A stretch of DNA of 64,000 nucleotides from Muribaculaceae bacterium (GCA_017553785.1 JAFZKD010000110.1:1-64000), one strand, 5' to 3'. Counted from the first letter of the stretch, positions 7,344 to 16,632 are shown. Numbers and translations: made by a program. The notes: a model not told the origin generated them from the letters alone.

Positions 7344-9170
7344 ATGAATTACTCCTTACTTGATCTCCTCTCCTTGCTTGGTGCCGTGTGTCTTTTCCTT
7401 TATGGTATGAAGATCACGAGTGAGGGTCTGCAGAAGTCTGCCGGTAAGCGCCTGCGTTCCATCCTTGCCTGGATGACCAAGAACCGTTTCCTCGCCATTG
7501 TCACGGGTGTTGTGATTACTGCATTGATTCAGAGTTCCTCGGCCTCGGTGTCAATGGTCGTCAGCTTTGTCAACGCCGGTCTGATGCCGCTTGAGCAGTC
7601 GCTGGCGGTGAGCTTCGGTGCGGCATTGGGTACCACATTCACCGAGTGGATTATCGCCATCTTCGGATTCAAGGTCAAGCTGTCGGCATTCCTGCTGCCC
7701 ATTCTGTTCTTCGCCGTGATCATGCTGTTCATGAAGAAGAGCAACCTCAAGAATGTCGGTGAGTTGCTCATCGGCTTGGTATTCCTGTTCATGGGTCTGG
7801 ATGCCATCAGCGCCAACGTGCCCGACTTGTCGCAGTCGCCCGAAGTCTTTGCCTCGCTGCAGCAGTACACATCGATGGGTTTCCTGTCCATCCTGTTCTT
7901 CACACTGGTGGGCTGGGTGGTCACCATGGTCATCCAGTCGAGTGCGGCGACCTTCGCCATTGTGCTGATTATGGCGACCAAGGGGTGGATATCGTTTGAT
8001 ATTGCCTGCGCCATGGTGCTGGGCGCGAGCATCGGTACCAGCATCACGCCGCTGCTGGCCTCGCTGGGCGGTAATGCCGAGGCCAAGAAAGCGGCCTTGG
8101 GACATGCGCTGTTCAACCTGTTCGGAGCGATTTGGGTGCTGATTATATTCCAGCCGTTCGTCTCGATGGTGACCTGGGTGGTCAAGGACTTGTTCCATTT
8201 GGGCGACCCCATGGCATTATATAATAGTGTGAAGGCGGGTGCCAGTGTCGAGGGCAACGCATTGGTGCAGGAGCAAGTGGCGATGTCCATCGGCATGACG
8301 ATGTTCCACACCATCTTCAAGTTCTTCAACCTGTTGATCATGATCTGGTTCACCAAGCTCTACGTCAAGCTGCTCGACGTGCTCATCAAGGGCAAGAAGC
8401 AGGACGAGGAGTTCCAGCTGAAGTATATCCAGGGTGGTCTTATGAGTTCCAGCGAGTTGAACATTACCCAGGCCGAGCGCGAAATTGTCGTGTTCGCACA
8501 GCGTGTCGAGCGCATGTTGGGCATGGTCAAGGAACTGGTTCACACTAAAACGGGCACGCCCGAGTTCACTAAGCTTTACTCGCGTATTGAGAAATATGAG
8601 GACATCAGCGACCGCATGGAGTTTGAGATCGGCAGCTACCTGAACAAGGTGCTCGACGGCAAACTCAGTAGCATGGCCAAGAAGCGCGTGTCGGGCCTGC
8701 TGAGTATCATCAGCGAGCTGGAGAGCATCGCCGACAGTAGCAACAATATCGCTAAGGCCCTTGTGCGCAAGGAGGAGGCCGACGCCCACTTCAACGAGTA
8801 CAACTATAAGAACATTGATGAGATGCTCAAACTCGTGAGTGAGGCAATGACCAACATGCTCACCGTGCTCATCGACCTCGACAATGTCACTCCTGAGGAC
8901 CTCATGCGCAACTACAACAAGGAGCGCGAAATCAACAACTTCCGCAATGCGTGCCGCACCGAGAACATCGAGAACGTCAACCAGCACAAGTATCCCTACA
9001 AGGCTGGTATCTTCTACATGGATATCGTGTGCGAGACCGAGAAACTGGGCGACTTCATCGTCAATGTCATCGATAGCGTCGAGGACATCATGCGCAGCAA
9101 CGCGTCGCCCAGCAACCCCTTGGACATCGGCGAGTTGAATCCCGAAAAGACGGCTAAGCCTATCGTCTAG
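7344..9170 (+). CDS. Na/Pi cotransporter family protein with PhoU-like C-terminal domain
   Basis: 608 residues from the ATG at 7344. The N-terminal 350 residues form a NptA/PF02690-type transporter with two inverted halves. Each half carries the QSSS-type motif (QSSSASVSMVV and QSSAATFAIVL) and a GA.xGT loop (GAALGTTFTEW, GASIGTSITPL). Residues about 365-590 are a helical PhoU-like cytosolic domain. It should import phosphate with sodium across the inner membrane, or exchange it. The upstream in-frame extension is rejected because it spans the promoter box. Convergent with the lipoprotein gene at 9278 across a shared hairpin terminator. Confidence 0.93.
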   Translation: MNYSLLDLLSLLGAVCLFLYGMKITSEGLQKSAGKRLRSILAWMTKNRFLAIVTGVVITALIQSSSASVSMVVSFVNAGLMPLEQSLAVSFGAALGTTFTEWIIAIFGFKVKLSAFLLPILFFAVIMLFMKKSNLKNVGELLIGLVFLFMGLDAISANVPDLSQSPEVFASLQQYTSMGFLSILFFTLVGWVVTMVIQSSAATFAIVLIMATKGWISFDIACAMVLGASIGTSITPLLASLGGNAEAKKAALGHALFNLFGAIWVLIIFQPFVSMVTWVVKDLFHLGDPMALYNSVKAGASVEGNALVQEQVAMSIGMTMFHTIFKFFNLLIMIWFTKLYVKLLDVLIKGKKQDEEFQLKYIQGGLMSSSELNITQAEREIVVFAQRVERMLGMVKELVHTKTGTPEFTKLYSRIEKYEDISDRMEFEIGSYLNKVLDGKLSSMAKKRVSGLLSIISELESIADSSNNIAKALVRKEEADAHFNEYNYKNIDEMLKLVSEAMTNMLTVLIDLDNVTPEDLMRNYNKEREINNFRNACRTENIENVNQHKYPYKAGIFYMDIVCETEKLGDFIVNVIDSVEDIMRSNASPSNPLDIGELNPEKTAKPIV

Positions 9171-9199
9171 TCCTCGCTGCATCCCTTTGGGATAATTAA

Positions 9200-9260
9200 A
9201 ACTACAAATTACGCTAATTCAACGAATTTAACTTCGTGAAAATTAGCGTAATTTGCAGTT
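9200..9260. terminator. Large bidirectional hairpin between convergent genes
   Basis: Arms 9200-9219 and 9241-9260 pair with one mismatch (core AAATTACGCTAATT/AATTAGCGTAATTT). An inner stem ACGAA/TTCGT (9222-9226/9233-9237) closes a 6-nt loop. Both flanks are A/T-rich, so it can end transcripts from both sides. The right arm matches the intergenic GTGAAAATnAGnGTAAT repeat family. Confidence 0.7.
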
Positions 9261-9277
9261 CTTATATAATTTGGTGT

Positions 9278-10093
9278 TTATTCCTCGACGCGGAAGTTGC
9301 TCAACCCAGGGCCGTAGTGATCGTAGTTCCAGGTCATGGTGACGGCGGCGCTAATGGTGGGCATGTCGTTATAGTGCAGCACCTTGCCGACCACAAAGTT
9401 CACACCAGGAGTGACATAAACCCTAATCCCGTTCTCGATGTCGTAGGTGATTATCTCACCGATGTAGATGGCGTCGTCCATAAAGCCGCCCATATCCTCG
9501 ATCGTGTTGGTCACCTTGACAAGTTCTTCACCCTCGGCATAGAAGGTGATTTCCTGGCCGTCGATGCTGTAAGTCAGCGCTTTGCACAGAGCCTGCTGCA
9601 TCTCGTAGGGGTCAATCGAGCCCAAAATACTGGCATAGCCATCGCCATCGAAGAGCAGGTAGTAGAGACGTTCGACATCCACGCCAGTGCCCTCCATGTC
9701 GCTGCCTACGATCCACAGCTCTGTCGTGGAGGTGTCATAGCGTGCCCGTGGCATACGGCCATGACGTATCTCGGGCAGGGCAGTCTTCGCGTCGCCCTTG
9801 CCAACGACGATGCCATACCCCTCGCTAGAAACCTCGTCCGAACACTTCAATAGGCTCCACACCTTTACGCTAACTCCCGTTAGATATTCCTCCATCAGCA
9901 TCTCATAGCGATCATCGATGATGACATTTTTCATCAGATCTATTACGGCCTGGGGTGGTTCTCCGGGAGTAACTTTCTCTTCCATCGTTCCATTCACATG
10001 GCGCTGGACATGGCTCTTGCAACCCGTCATCATGCCACACAATGCAACCACGGCGGCAATAATCAGCCATTGTTTCATCTGTTTCATCGTCAT
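9278..10093 (-). CDS. Lipoprotein of unknown function
   Basis: 271 residues. The N-terminus is a lipoprotein signal: hydrophobic LIIAAVVALCGMM, then a TGC lipobox, predicting lipidated Cys at about residue 25. The mature part is acidic and beta-rich (for example ITFYAEGEELVKVTNTIEDMG) and resembles small stress-type envelope proteins only in general composition; I recognise no family. Monocistronic, with a TATCTTTG box 25 bp upstream and a shared terminator. Expected to sit in the inner or outer membrane facing the periplasm. Confidence 0.75.
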   Translation of the reverse strand: MTMKQMKQWLIIAAVVALCGMMTGCKSHVQRHVNGTMEEKVTPGEPPQAVIDLMKNVIIDDRYEMLMEEYLTGVSVKVWSLLKCSDEVSSEGYGIVVGKGDAKTALPEIRHGRMPRARYDTSTTELWIVGSDMEGTGVDVERLYYLLFDGDGYASILGSIDPYEMQQALCKALTYSIDGQEITFYAEGEELVKVTNTIEDMGGFMDDAIYIGEIITYDIENGIRVYVTPGVNFVVGKVLHYNDMPTISAAVTMTWNYDHYGPGLSNFRVEE

Positions 10094-10117
10094 AAGAGTC
10101 TAATAGTTCTTCGCCCG

Positions 10118-10125
10118 CAAAGATA
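10118..10125 (-). promoter_or_regulatory. -7 box of the lipoprotein gene
   Basis: TATCTTTG on the minus strand, with a TTG element about 18 nt further upstream as an approximate -33 box. Confidence 0.55.
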
Positions 10126-10275
10126 GTCATTTTTCTAATTCTCCAACAAAAACACAAAAAACTGTGGCTATAATCGAAGGAAGAAACTGAAAAAACCGCG
10201 ACTATAGATGCAAGAGACAAATAAAGTTTACTGTAGTGAAGAGAAAAAATCTGCTGTTTATCTGTCTTTTTCTTT

Positions 10276-12483
10276 CTATTTGCCGCGGGTGATGCCGCCC
10301 TGGAGATCGTCGTTCTCGATAGTGGTGTCGGTCTTTTTGACGCTGCTCTTGAGTTTGCCGAAGCGGAAGGATACACTCAGTTTGAGATAGCGTCCGTTTT
10401 GGGCGTTGACGATATCTTCCCGGCACAAGACATCGCCCTGGGTGGTGCGTGTCTTGTAGTGCATGTCTTTGTGGAACGGTGCACACGCCAGTAGGCTCAC
10501 GGTGAGTCGGTCCTCGCTCAAGAAGGAGCGCTGTAGGGTGAACGCATAGCGATTCCATGGCTCGCTGTAAGAATAAAGATCCACACTGCTGTGTCCGATT
10601 TGGCCGAAGATGTAGCCCGACAGTTGGAGTTTCCACGGCAGTTTTTGTGCGGCATACAAGTAGCAAAACAGGGAATTACAACGCTGCTTGAGTTGCTGCT
10701 CGCGGCTCTCGTATAGGTTGCTCGAGAAGTTCAGGTTAGCAATCAACGTGGTGTTGTCGAATGGCTTCCACTGGATGTAACCCTCGACTTGCCAACGGCG
10801 CTGGCGCAGGACATTGCCCCAAGTATGGTAACGGATGTCCCCCAAGGCATAGACGATGTCCCCCAGGGCGTTGTCGGTCCATCTGTACTGCGGGAAAATC
10901 TGGAGCGTGAGATGCTGCCCGACGTACATATAGGGCAGGCCGACGGATTGACTGCGGGTACTGCCCAACTGCGCATTGCCGTACTGTACCGATGAGGGGT
11001 AAGTGCTGATAGCGGGATTAAGATAGGTGATACCCGGGCGATTGATGGTGGTGGTATAGACCAGCTTCAGCGACTGGCGGTCATCAATCTGGTATTTCAC
11101 GCTGGCTTGCGGCACCCAGTCGTTGAGGTGCTTAGCGAAGTCGGTGGACTTGCCGTCGGGGTAATGCCCCCGCATGTAACTGTGCTCATAACGCAACCCG
11201 GCGCGCGCCGACCACTTGTCGCGGCTCCACATGTAGTCGGCATAGGCTGCCGCAATCTGCATCGTGTGGTCGAACGCGTCGCTGGTGGTCGTGAGCGCGT
11301 CGTCATAGAAACATTGCGAGTTCTCACTCTTGTTGCTGCGATCGATATACTTGGTTCCCACTTCGAGCTTGTGCCCTTCCCACAATGGACGGATGTAATC
11401 AAATTGAAAAGTGTGCTCGGTGAAGCGTTCGCTGACGTTTAGCAGGAATCCGTCATAATTGAAGGGGAAATTCACCATCTCGGTGTAATTGGTCTCCTGC
11501 TCGGTGTGCTGGCGCGTCAAGGCAAGCATGTAGGACAGGGTGAGCCGCTCTCCTGCGCGCCGCATCTTGTGCTCATAGTCCATACGACCGTTCCACGAGT
11601 GGTGGCTATAGCTGGGCATCCAGTACTGCTCGATACAATGGTACAGTTCATTGCCCGCAGCATCCTGCACCGATCTCAATCCACCCCCTAGCACATCCAT
11701 CTTGTAGAAATAGCCGCCAAATGAGGCCGATAGCAGATTAAGTGTGTCTATATCGAGACTGGCGTTAAGGTCGGCAAAATGGATGTTTCCCGGATTGCTG
11801 CCCTCGTTGTCCGAGATTTCTCGGTTGCCAGTATTGACATAGGTGCGCTCCTTGTGGAGGGTGTTCATCGTGCCCTTTTTGCTCATGTGGCTGTAGCCAT
11901 AGTCCACGCTGACGATGGCCTTGCCCAACTGTGAGGCAAGATAGGTTCCCAACGATGTGTAGTTTGTCGTTTGGTGGGCAGCCCTGACCGTGCCGGTCAC
12001 ACCGTCCATGCGTTGCCGGTCCATCATCACGATGTTCAGGATGGCATTCACGCCCTCGGCATCCTCACGCGCACCGGGGTCGGTAATCACTTCAATACGC
12101 TTGACGGCCGAGGCTGGCATCGCCTTCAGCACGTCCTTCGCATTCTTGGAAAGCATCGGGTCGTAGTGGCCGTTTTTGTAGATTTTGTAACTCTGGTTGC
12201 CTCGCACAAGGATGTTGTCCTCGCCATCGACGGTCACCATCGGCACCTTGCGCAGCATGTCCATCACGTTATTCGTCTTGGAATCCCCGTCGGCCTGCAC
12301 GTCATAGCCGATGCGGTCCACTTCTTGTTTGATGAGCTGCTGTTGCGCCTTGACAGTCACACCCTCGAGCGTGATGCTCCAAGCGGCAGTGTCGGTTTCC
12401 TCAACAGTGGTTGTGTCCACAGGCGTTTGGGCATTACAAACGAGTCCCAATAGTGAAATGGTTGTAATGATCAGTTTTGTCAT
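10276..12483 (-). CDS. TonB-dependent-receptor-like outer-membrane beta-barrel protein
   Basis: 735 residues. A signal peptide (MTKLIITTISLLGLVCNAQ) is followed by VTVKAQ and a plug-like domain (residues about 35-150, with VMDMLRKVPMVTVDGEDNILVRG and KRIEVITDPGAREDAEGVNAILNIV). The remainder is a beta-barrel rich in alternating aromatic strands, as in the OMP_b-brl_3 group. The carboxypeptidase-regulatory-like domain often placed before the plug is missing. The protein ends with a charged tail rather than the usual terminal aromatic. Substrate unknown. It lies 178 bp downstream of the sigma/anti-sigma/exported-protein operon in the same direction and could be a target or part of it. Confidence 0.85.
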   Translation of the reverse strand: MTKLIITTISLLGLVCNAQTPVDTTTVEETDTAAWSITLEGVTVKAQQQLIKQEVDRIGYDVQADGDSKTNNVMDMLRKVPMVTVDGEDNILVRGNQSYKIYKNGHYDPMLSKNAKDVLKAMPASAVKRIEVITDPGAREDAEGVNAILNIVMMDRQRMDGVTGTVRAAHQTTNYTSLGTYLASQLGKAIVSVDYGYSHMSKKGTMNTLHKERTYVNTGNREISDNEGSNPGNIHFADLNASLDIDTLNLLSASFGGYFYKMDVLGGGLRSVQDAAGNELYHCIEQYWMPSYSHHSWNGRMDYEHKMRRAGERLTLSYMLALTRQHTEQETNYTEMVNFPFNYDGFLLNVSERFTEHTFQFDYIRPLWEGHKLEVGTKYIDRSNKSENSQCFYDDALTTTSDAFDHTMQIAAAYADYMWSRDKWSARAGLRYEHSYMRGHYPDGKSTDFAKHLNDWVPQASVKYQIDDRQSLKLVYTTTINRPGITYLNPAISTYPSSVQYGNAQLGSTRSQSVGLPYMYVGQHLTLQIFPQYRWTDNALGDIVYALGDIRYHTWGNVLRQRRWQVEGYIQWKPFDNTTLIANLNFSSNLYESREQQLKQRCNSLFCYLYAAQKLPWKLQLSGYIFGQIGHSSVDLYSYSEPWNRYAFTLQRSFLSEDRLTVSLLACAPFHKDMHYKTRTTQGDVLCREDIVNAQNGRYLKLSVSFRFGKLKSSVKKTDTTIENDDLQGGITRGK

Positions 12484-12661
12484 AATTATCTAATTATTAG
12501 GTTATTAATGGTTTTTTCTGTAAGGGGTAAAGACAAGGGAGGGCATAGGAACGTGGCAATACGTCCCCCTGTGCGGCGCGGCATCTTCACGATGGACGGC
12601 GCAGTATTAATTAATAAACATCACTATTTTATGAAGCAGGTGTGCCCTCTCCTGGCCTTTG

Positions 12662-13642
12662 CTATTGGATTTTTGCCTCGAGGACATCGCCCATGTTCTG
12701 GAGGAAGAGCAGTTCGTTCTCTTGCAGGGTGTTTTTGGATTTCAATTTCTTGTAGCATAATGACACTTGCTGGAGAGCAATCTTGAGATCTTGCTGGTCC
12801 AGGCAGTCGGTGTTCTTACATAGCTCGTAGAGCTTCGAGAGGTAGATGTAGCGCGAGTCCTTGCCGTCACGTTGAATCTTGTCGAGATAAAATAGCATCT
12901 TTTTCATCCAACTGCTCGCATTGCTGGTTTCCGATGAGGTTGTGACGACAATGGAGTTTGATGATGTTTTCAGCCGCTCCATGCCTTCGTTGAAGCGCTC
13001 CATGCCGGCCTGCAGTTTTTCCATCTGAGCATTGAACGCTACCGTGTCAATGTTAAAGTCTTCGAGAGTCCAGTTGTCAGAATTGATTTTTAACGTGTGG
13101 ACCTTGGACGCGACCGGGCCGAAAGTGGTGATTACTCGCCCCTTGACGCTGTCTCCGCTGATGTTGCTCCACTCCAGTGTGTAGGTATTGCGGTAATCGG
13201 TATTTTCCGACAGGAAAAAACCGACAGTGTAGCAGTTATCGGCATCAGCACCCACAAGGATGCTGTTCTCGTGGCTGTAATAGAGATTGATGCCTGAGTA
13301 GGTCCTGTCCTGGTTGGCAGTATTCAGCCACAGGGTATAAAGGTAGGGGACCTTTCCGCTTTGCGAATCGTTGTTGATGAGTTGATAAATCGCTTTGGCC
13401 TGTTCAATCAGGTGAGCTTCCCGGGGACCCAGTTTGAACTTGAAAATGCGGAGTTCGCCGTCATTTTGGCCAGTCTCGGGATCATCGTGAGTGCAGTATG
13501 TGAGCCCGATGCTACTGTTGCTATTGGCATTCTGGGAGATGCGCTCAAGCGCCTCCTTCACCCTGCTCTCATAGTTGTTGGCACTCGCCATGATGGGAAT
13601 GAGGATGGCGACCAGTGCGATGATATGGTTTAAAGTCTTCAT
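12662..13642 (-). CDS. Exported protein of unknown function in the ECF sigma operon
   Basis: 326 residues with a signal peptide ending about ASANN. The middle is beta-rich (GINLYYSHENSILVGADAD). A heptad-rich stretch about residues 205-225 (FNAQMEKLQAGMERFNEGM) suggests a short coiled coil. The C-terminus is helical and cysteine-containing (LYELCKNTDCLDQQDL). No family recognised. Its ATG overlaps the anti-sigma stop as ATGA, so the two are translationally coupled. By position it is a candidate periplasmic sensor or effector of this sigma cassette, which is inference. Confidence 0.8.
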   Translation of the reverse strand: MKTLNHIIALVAILIPIMASANNYESRVKEALERISQNANSNSSIGLTYCTHDDPETGQNDGELRIFKFKLGPREAHLIEQAKAIYQLINNDSQSGKVPYLYTLWLNTANQDRTYSGINLYYSHENSILVGADADNCYTVGFFLSENTDYRNTYTLEWSNISGDSVKGRVITTFGPVASKVHTLKINSDNWTLEDFNIDTVAFNAQMEKLQAGMERFNEGMERLKTSSNSIVVTTSSETSNASSWMKKMLFYLDKIQRDGKDSRYIYLSKLYELCKNTDCLDQQDLKIALQQVSLCYKKLKSKNTLQENELLFLQNMGDVLEAKIQ

Positions 13643-14310
13643 ATTTCAGGTATGTTGTTAGTGAGTTGATGATTCAGTTCGTTTTCTATCTCTTGTTCCA
13701 TGTCGATAAAGACGATGTTACCGTCCTCGTTCATCACGGCCTTGAATCCGTTGGCTTCCAGGTCGATAATAAAGGCACGGCGCCTCAAGTCCTCGAGTTC
13801 ACGCTGCAAGCGTTCGTTCTCGCGGGCGAGTTTGGCATTTTCTGCTTGCAGGTTGCGGGTTGCTGGACGGGTAGAATGAACTGGACGGACTGGACGTTCA
13901 GGGCCCGCTGAGGCAAGTTGTTGAGGTGACACTTCCACGACAGGGGGCGTGACGAGAGTATCGTTATCGGTTAATGCGATGACAGTGGGTTGCTGCGAGG
14001 CTGTCGTTGACGGGCGGTGCAATAGGATCGTTCCCACAACGACCACAGCAATGGCTGCGGCGGCAGCGACGCCCCACCAGCGATGTCCCATGAGGCGCAT
14101 GAGCGACTGACCGGGCTCTTGCGGAGTAATCAGTTCACCTTTCATCCCACGGTCGAAATAATCGAACATCAGGCGGTAGTCTTCCCACTCCCAGGGTATC
14201 TCATGGGTGCGGAAGTATTCGCCTAACGCGGCCTCTTCCTCGGGGGAGGTGCATCCGTTCATAAACTTGTCAAGCAAGTCTCCGATCTGTTGTTGTGAAT
14301 ACCGTTTCAT
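13639..14310 (-). CDS. Membrane anti-sigma-like protein with coiled coil
   Basis: 223 residues from the ATG at 14310, chosen because it overlaps the sigma stop as ATGA; the longer frame runs inside the sigma gene. The N-terminal 75 residues are cytosolic (QIGDLLDKFMNGCTSPEEE, a zf-HC2/FecR-like start). One transmembrane helix follows at about 99-117 (WWGVAAAAAIAVVVVGTI), then a periplasmic part with a strong coiled coil (NAKLARENERLQRELEDLRRR) and a short C-terminal segment. It lacks a FecR domain, so it differs from the usual Bacteroidetes SusC/D anti-sigma. Proposed role: holding the ECF sigma factor until an envelope signal arrives. Confidence 0.8.
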   Translation of the reverse strand: MKRYSQQQIGDLLDKFMNGCTSPEEEAALGEYFRTHEIPWEWEDYRLMFDYFDRGMKGELITPQEPGQSLMRLMGHRWWGVAAAAAIAVVVVGTILLHRPSTTASQQPTVIALTDNDTLVTPPVVEVSPQQLASAGPERPVRPVHSTRPATRNLQAENAKLARENERLQRELEDLRRRAFIIDLEANGFKAVMNEDGNIVFIDMEQEIENELNHQLTNNIPEI

Positions 14311-14810
14311 CGTTTCTCTCCTTCTCGTTGTTGACGTATCTCTTCTAACAGTTGCCGCCGCGCACGGGCCAACAGGGTGCTCACGCTCGTTTCCTTGATG
14401 CCCAGCAGAGCGGCAATCTGGGCACTGGTGCGGAGTTCCACCTGCCGCATGTGCAGGACAGCGTTCTGGGTGGGCGGCAAATCCCTGATGCGCTCTTGCA
14501 GCCACTGTTCCTCCTCGCGTTGCACCATGAGGTCGAGCGGCGAGGGTGCGGTCCGGCTGGCGCAGTGCCGCTCATCGATGGGGAGCGGCGGTTTGCGGCG
14601 CAGGTTGTTCAGGGTCAGGTGGCGTGCAATCGTCGCGGCATAGCCGTCGGGGTTGCACAGCCGGGAATCGTCGCGCATTTGCCACAGGCGCAACATCGTC
14701 TCTTGGGCGATGTCCTCGGCTGTGTCCTGGTCGGCGCCTGCTGCCGCAGCCGCTTGCAAGGCTAATTGCCTGAGCCGAGGTGCTTGTTGTTCAAATGCGT
14801 CTATCGTCAT
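14307..14810 (-). CDS. ECF-type RNA polymerase sigma factor
   Basis: 167 residues from the ATG at 14810. A TTG start at 14837 is possible but lies in a poorer context. Region 2 is visible as DTAEDIAQETMLRLWQ (about residues 28-43) and region 4 as LPPTQNAVLHMRQVELRTSAQIAALLGIKETSVSTLLARARRQL with its helix-turn-helix (described in parts; about residues 112-155). It directs RNA polymerase to a small regulon. First gene of a three-gene cassette joined by ATGA overlaps. No clear TAnnTTTG promoter precedes it, so autoregulation from an ECF-type promoter is plausible but not shown. Confidence 0.9.
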   Translation of the reverse strand: MTIDAFEQQAPRLRQLALQAAAAAGADQDTAEDIAQETMLRLWQMRDDSRLCNPDGYAATIARHLTLNNLRRKPPLPIDERHCASRTAPSPLDLMVQREEEQWLQERIRDLPPTQNAVLHMRQVELRTSAQIAALLGIKETSVSTLLARARRQLLEEIRQQREGEKR

Positions 14811-14960
14811 TAATTGTTCTTGTAAACCGTTTTGCAAAGTCGCTTACACAATAATAACACGCAATGCCACCGTTTTTAAACAAAAACTGCGTAAAAAAAT
14901 GTGAATACTGGAAAAATTGACGGTTTGGAAGAGACTCGGAGCGCGGTGAAAGGTGTCTGG

Positions 14961-15797
14961 TCAATTGTTTTTGTTGTTTGAACTGCGGTAGCGGTTGCGC
15001 AGGAAGACGATCGTGTAGAGCGAGCCCAGCATGACGGCGATGATGGAGGCTTCGGGGCCGAAAGCGCCGCCTGTGATGATTTCGGGGCCGTTGACCGTGG
15101 TCGTGAGGATTGTGGTGCCGGCATCGGTGCCCGACACGGCAAGTCCAAAGATGTTGCCTTGTGTGTAGTTCCATGCCCAGTGGATGCCGATAGGAACCCA
15201 CAAGGTGCCCGACCACTTGTATGCAGCGCCGAGTAGCAGCCCTGCCTCGATGGCTATAGCGAGCGATGACCACCAGGTGGCATTGTCGTTGCTGATGTGT
15301 CCCCAACCGAAAAGCAGCGCCGACACCAGCAGCGCGACTCCAGTGTTCCAGCGCTCATCAATCCACCGGAAGATGACACCACGGCAGATCATTTCCTCAC
15401 CCACCGCTACGGCTAGGAACATCATGATCACAGAGAATTGCCGTTCTCCCGAGAAACCCTTCCATTCGACGGTCGCACATCCTGCAGCCACTATTGAGCA
15501 CACCACAAGGATCATGAAGACGAATCCGACGAGTAGGCCTAGAAGGGTGTGAGGCACCAGTTTCCGCAATGGCACGTCTGTTGCCCAGCGCTTTTCCATT
15601 GCTTTGGCGAACAGGGTGTAAAGTCCGAGGGTGAGCGCTACCGCCAAAATGGTGACACTGGGATGGTCAAAGTAGTTCCCCACTTCGAATCCTGTCATTG
15701 CGAGTCCATAACCCATGATGGACAGGAAAACAGCTGCGATAAACAGCAGGATCCATTGCCACAAAGGGCGTTGTTTGTCATATGTAGCCTGTTTCAT
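14961..15797 (-). CDS. CPBP-family intramembrane glutamic protease
   Basis: 278 residues with about eight hydrophobic segments. The ABI/CPBP signature is complete: EEMICRGVIF (EExxxR) about residue 155, LFGWGH about residue 188, and HWAWN about residue 230. Rce1-like enzymes cut peptides inside the membrane; in bacteria they serve in bacteriocin immunity or peptide processing, and the substrate here is unknown. Monocistronic, divergent from the esterase gene with both promoter boxes in a 55-bp gap. Confidence 0.9.
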   Translation of the reverse strand: MKQATYDKQRPLWQWILLFIAAVFLSIMGYGLAMTGFEVGNYFDHPSVTILAVALTLGLYTLFAKAMEKRWATDVPLRKLVPHTLLGLLVGFVFMILVVCSIVAAGCATVEWKGFSGERQFSVIMMFLAVAVGEEMICRGVIFRWIDERWNTGVALLVSALLFGWGHISNDNATWWSSLAIAIEAGLLLGAAYKWSGTLWVPIGIHWAWNYTQGNIFGLAVSGTDAGTTILTTTVNGPEIITGGAFGPEASIIAVMLGSLYTIVFLRNRYRSSNNKNN

Positions 15798-15820
15798 GAC
15801 ATTTTATCATAACATCATAA

Positions 15821-15828
15821 CAAAGGTA
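15821..15828 (-). promoter_or_regulatory. -7 box of the CPBP protease gene
   Basis: TACCTTTG on the minus strand, 24 bp before the ATG at 15797. It lies back to back with the box at 15841-15848. Confidence 0.55.
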
Positions 15829-15840
15829 GTGATTATTTCG

Positions 15841-15848
15841 TATTTTTG
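15841..15848 (+). promoter_or_regulatory. -7 box immediately before the esterase start codon
   Basis: TATTTTTG ends only 4 bp before the ATG at 15853. A transcript would start at or near the A of the ATG, implying a leaderless mRNA. Confidence 0.55.
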
Positions 15849-15852
15849 CACA

Positions 15853-16536
15853 ATGGAAGTGCAAGAATTCAAATTCAATCACCGCAGGGTTTGTCTCTAT
15901 AAGCTGGAGCAGGGTAATGTTCCGCTGGTCTATTCAATTGATTATCATGAGAATGGACAGTTGTTGCTGGAGACCAGTAAACAGATGGGATGTAGCGGTT
16001 TTAATCTGGTCACTATCAGCGGACTGCATTGGAACCAGGAATTGTCGCCCTGGCCTGTCGAGACGGTGGTTTCCAAAAATGACCGCTTTACCGGCGGGGC
16101 TCCTGGACTCTTGCCTGTTATCGTCGAGCAGGTAGTGCCGGCGGTCGAGAAACTGCTTGATGAACCGCCTGTGTGGCGTTGTCTGGCGGGTTATTCGATG
16201 GCGGGACTGTTCGCTGTTTGGGCGGCACATCATACCAACTTGTTTACGCGCATCCTGTCGGCATCAGGTTCCATGTGGTACCCTGGATGGCTGGAGTTTG
16301 CCCAAGAACATGCGCCCGAAGTGCCGCTGCTGGGTGTGTATCTGTCGGTGGGTGAGCAGGAGAGCACATCGCGCAATGCCGTGTTGCAGACTGTGGGCGA
16401 ACGCACCCGCGCGCTGGCCGATATGTTTGCTAGCCGTGGCATGAACGTTCGATTCGAGCTCAACCCAGGCAACCACTTCAAGAATCCGCCCTTGCGTGTG
16501 GTCAAGGGCATCAAATGGCTACTGGAGAACAGCTGA
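15853..16536 (+). CDS. Alpha/beta-hydrolase, esterase-like
   Basis: 227 residues from the ATG at 15853, the only start downstream of the promoter box. The nucleophile elbow is GYSMAG (Ser about residue 116), the acid is probably in the SVGEQES region, and the catalytic His is in GNHFKNP near residue 205. The overall pattern fits the enterochelin-esterase/esterase D-like superfamily (SGSMWYPGW after the elbow). There is no signal peptide, so it is cytoplasmic. The substrate cannot be read from sequence; small acyl or siderophore-type esters are candidates. Confidence 0.85.
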   Translation: MEVQEFKFNHRRVCLYKLEQGNVPLVYSIDYHENGQLLLETSKQMGCSGFNLVTISGLHWNQELSPWPVETVVSKNDRFTGGAPGLLPVIVEQVVPAVEKLLDEPPVWRCLAGYSMAGLFAVWAAHHTNLFTRILSASGSMWYPGWLEFAQEHAPEVPLLGVYLSVGEQESTSRNAVLQTVGERTRALADMFASRGMNVRFELNPGNHFKNPPLRVVKGIKWLLENS

Positions 16537-16594
16537 ATTCCATTGTTTTTTTAGATTTGGATTGCCATTGAGCGGTTATGTCACGTTAAAATTG

Positions 16595-16602
16595 TAATTT
16601 TG
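16595..16602 (+). promoter_or_regulatory. -7 box of the MATE gene
   Basis: TAATTTTG, 31 bp before the ATG at 16633, favouring that start over an upstream TTG at 16600 that overlaps the box. Confidence 0.55.
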
Positions 16603-16632
16603 CACCTCCAAAAAACAAGTAGACCGACATTA

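Noticed and set aside
8217-9182. Open frame of 321 codons on the minus strand
   Set aside because: Antisense to the PhoU-like part of the Na/Pi cotransporter; no independent signals.
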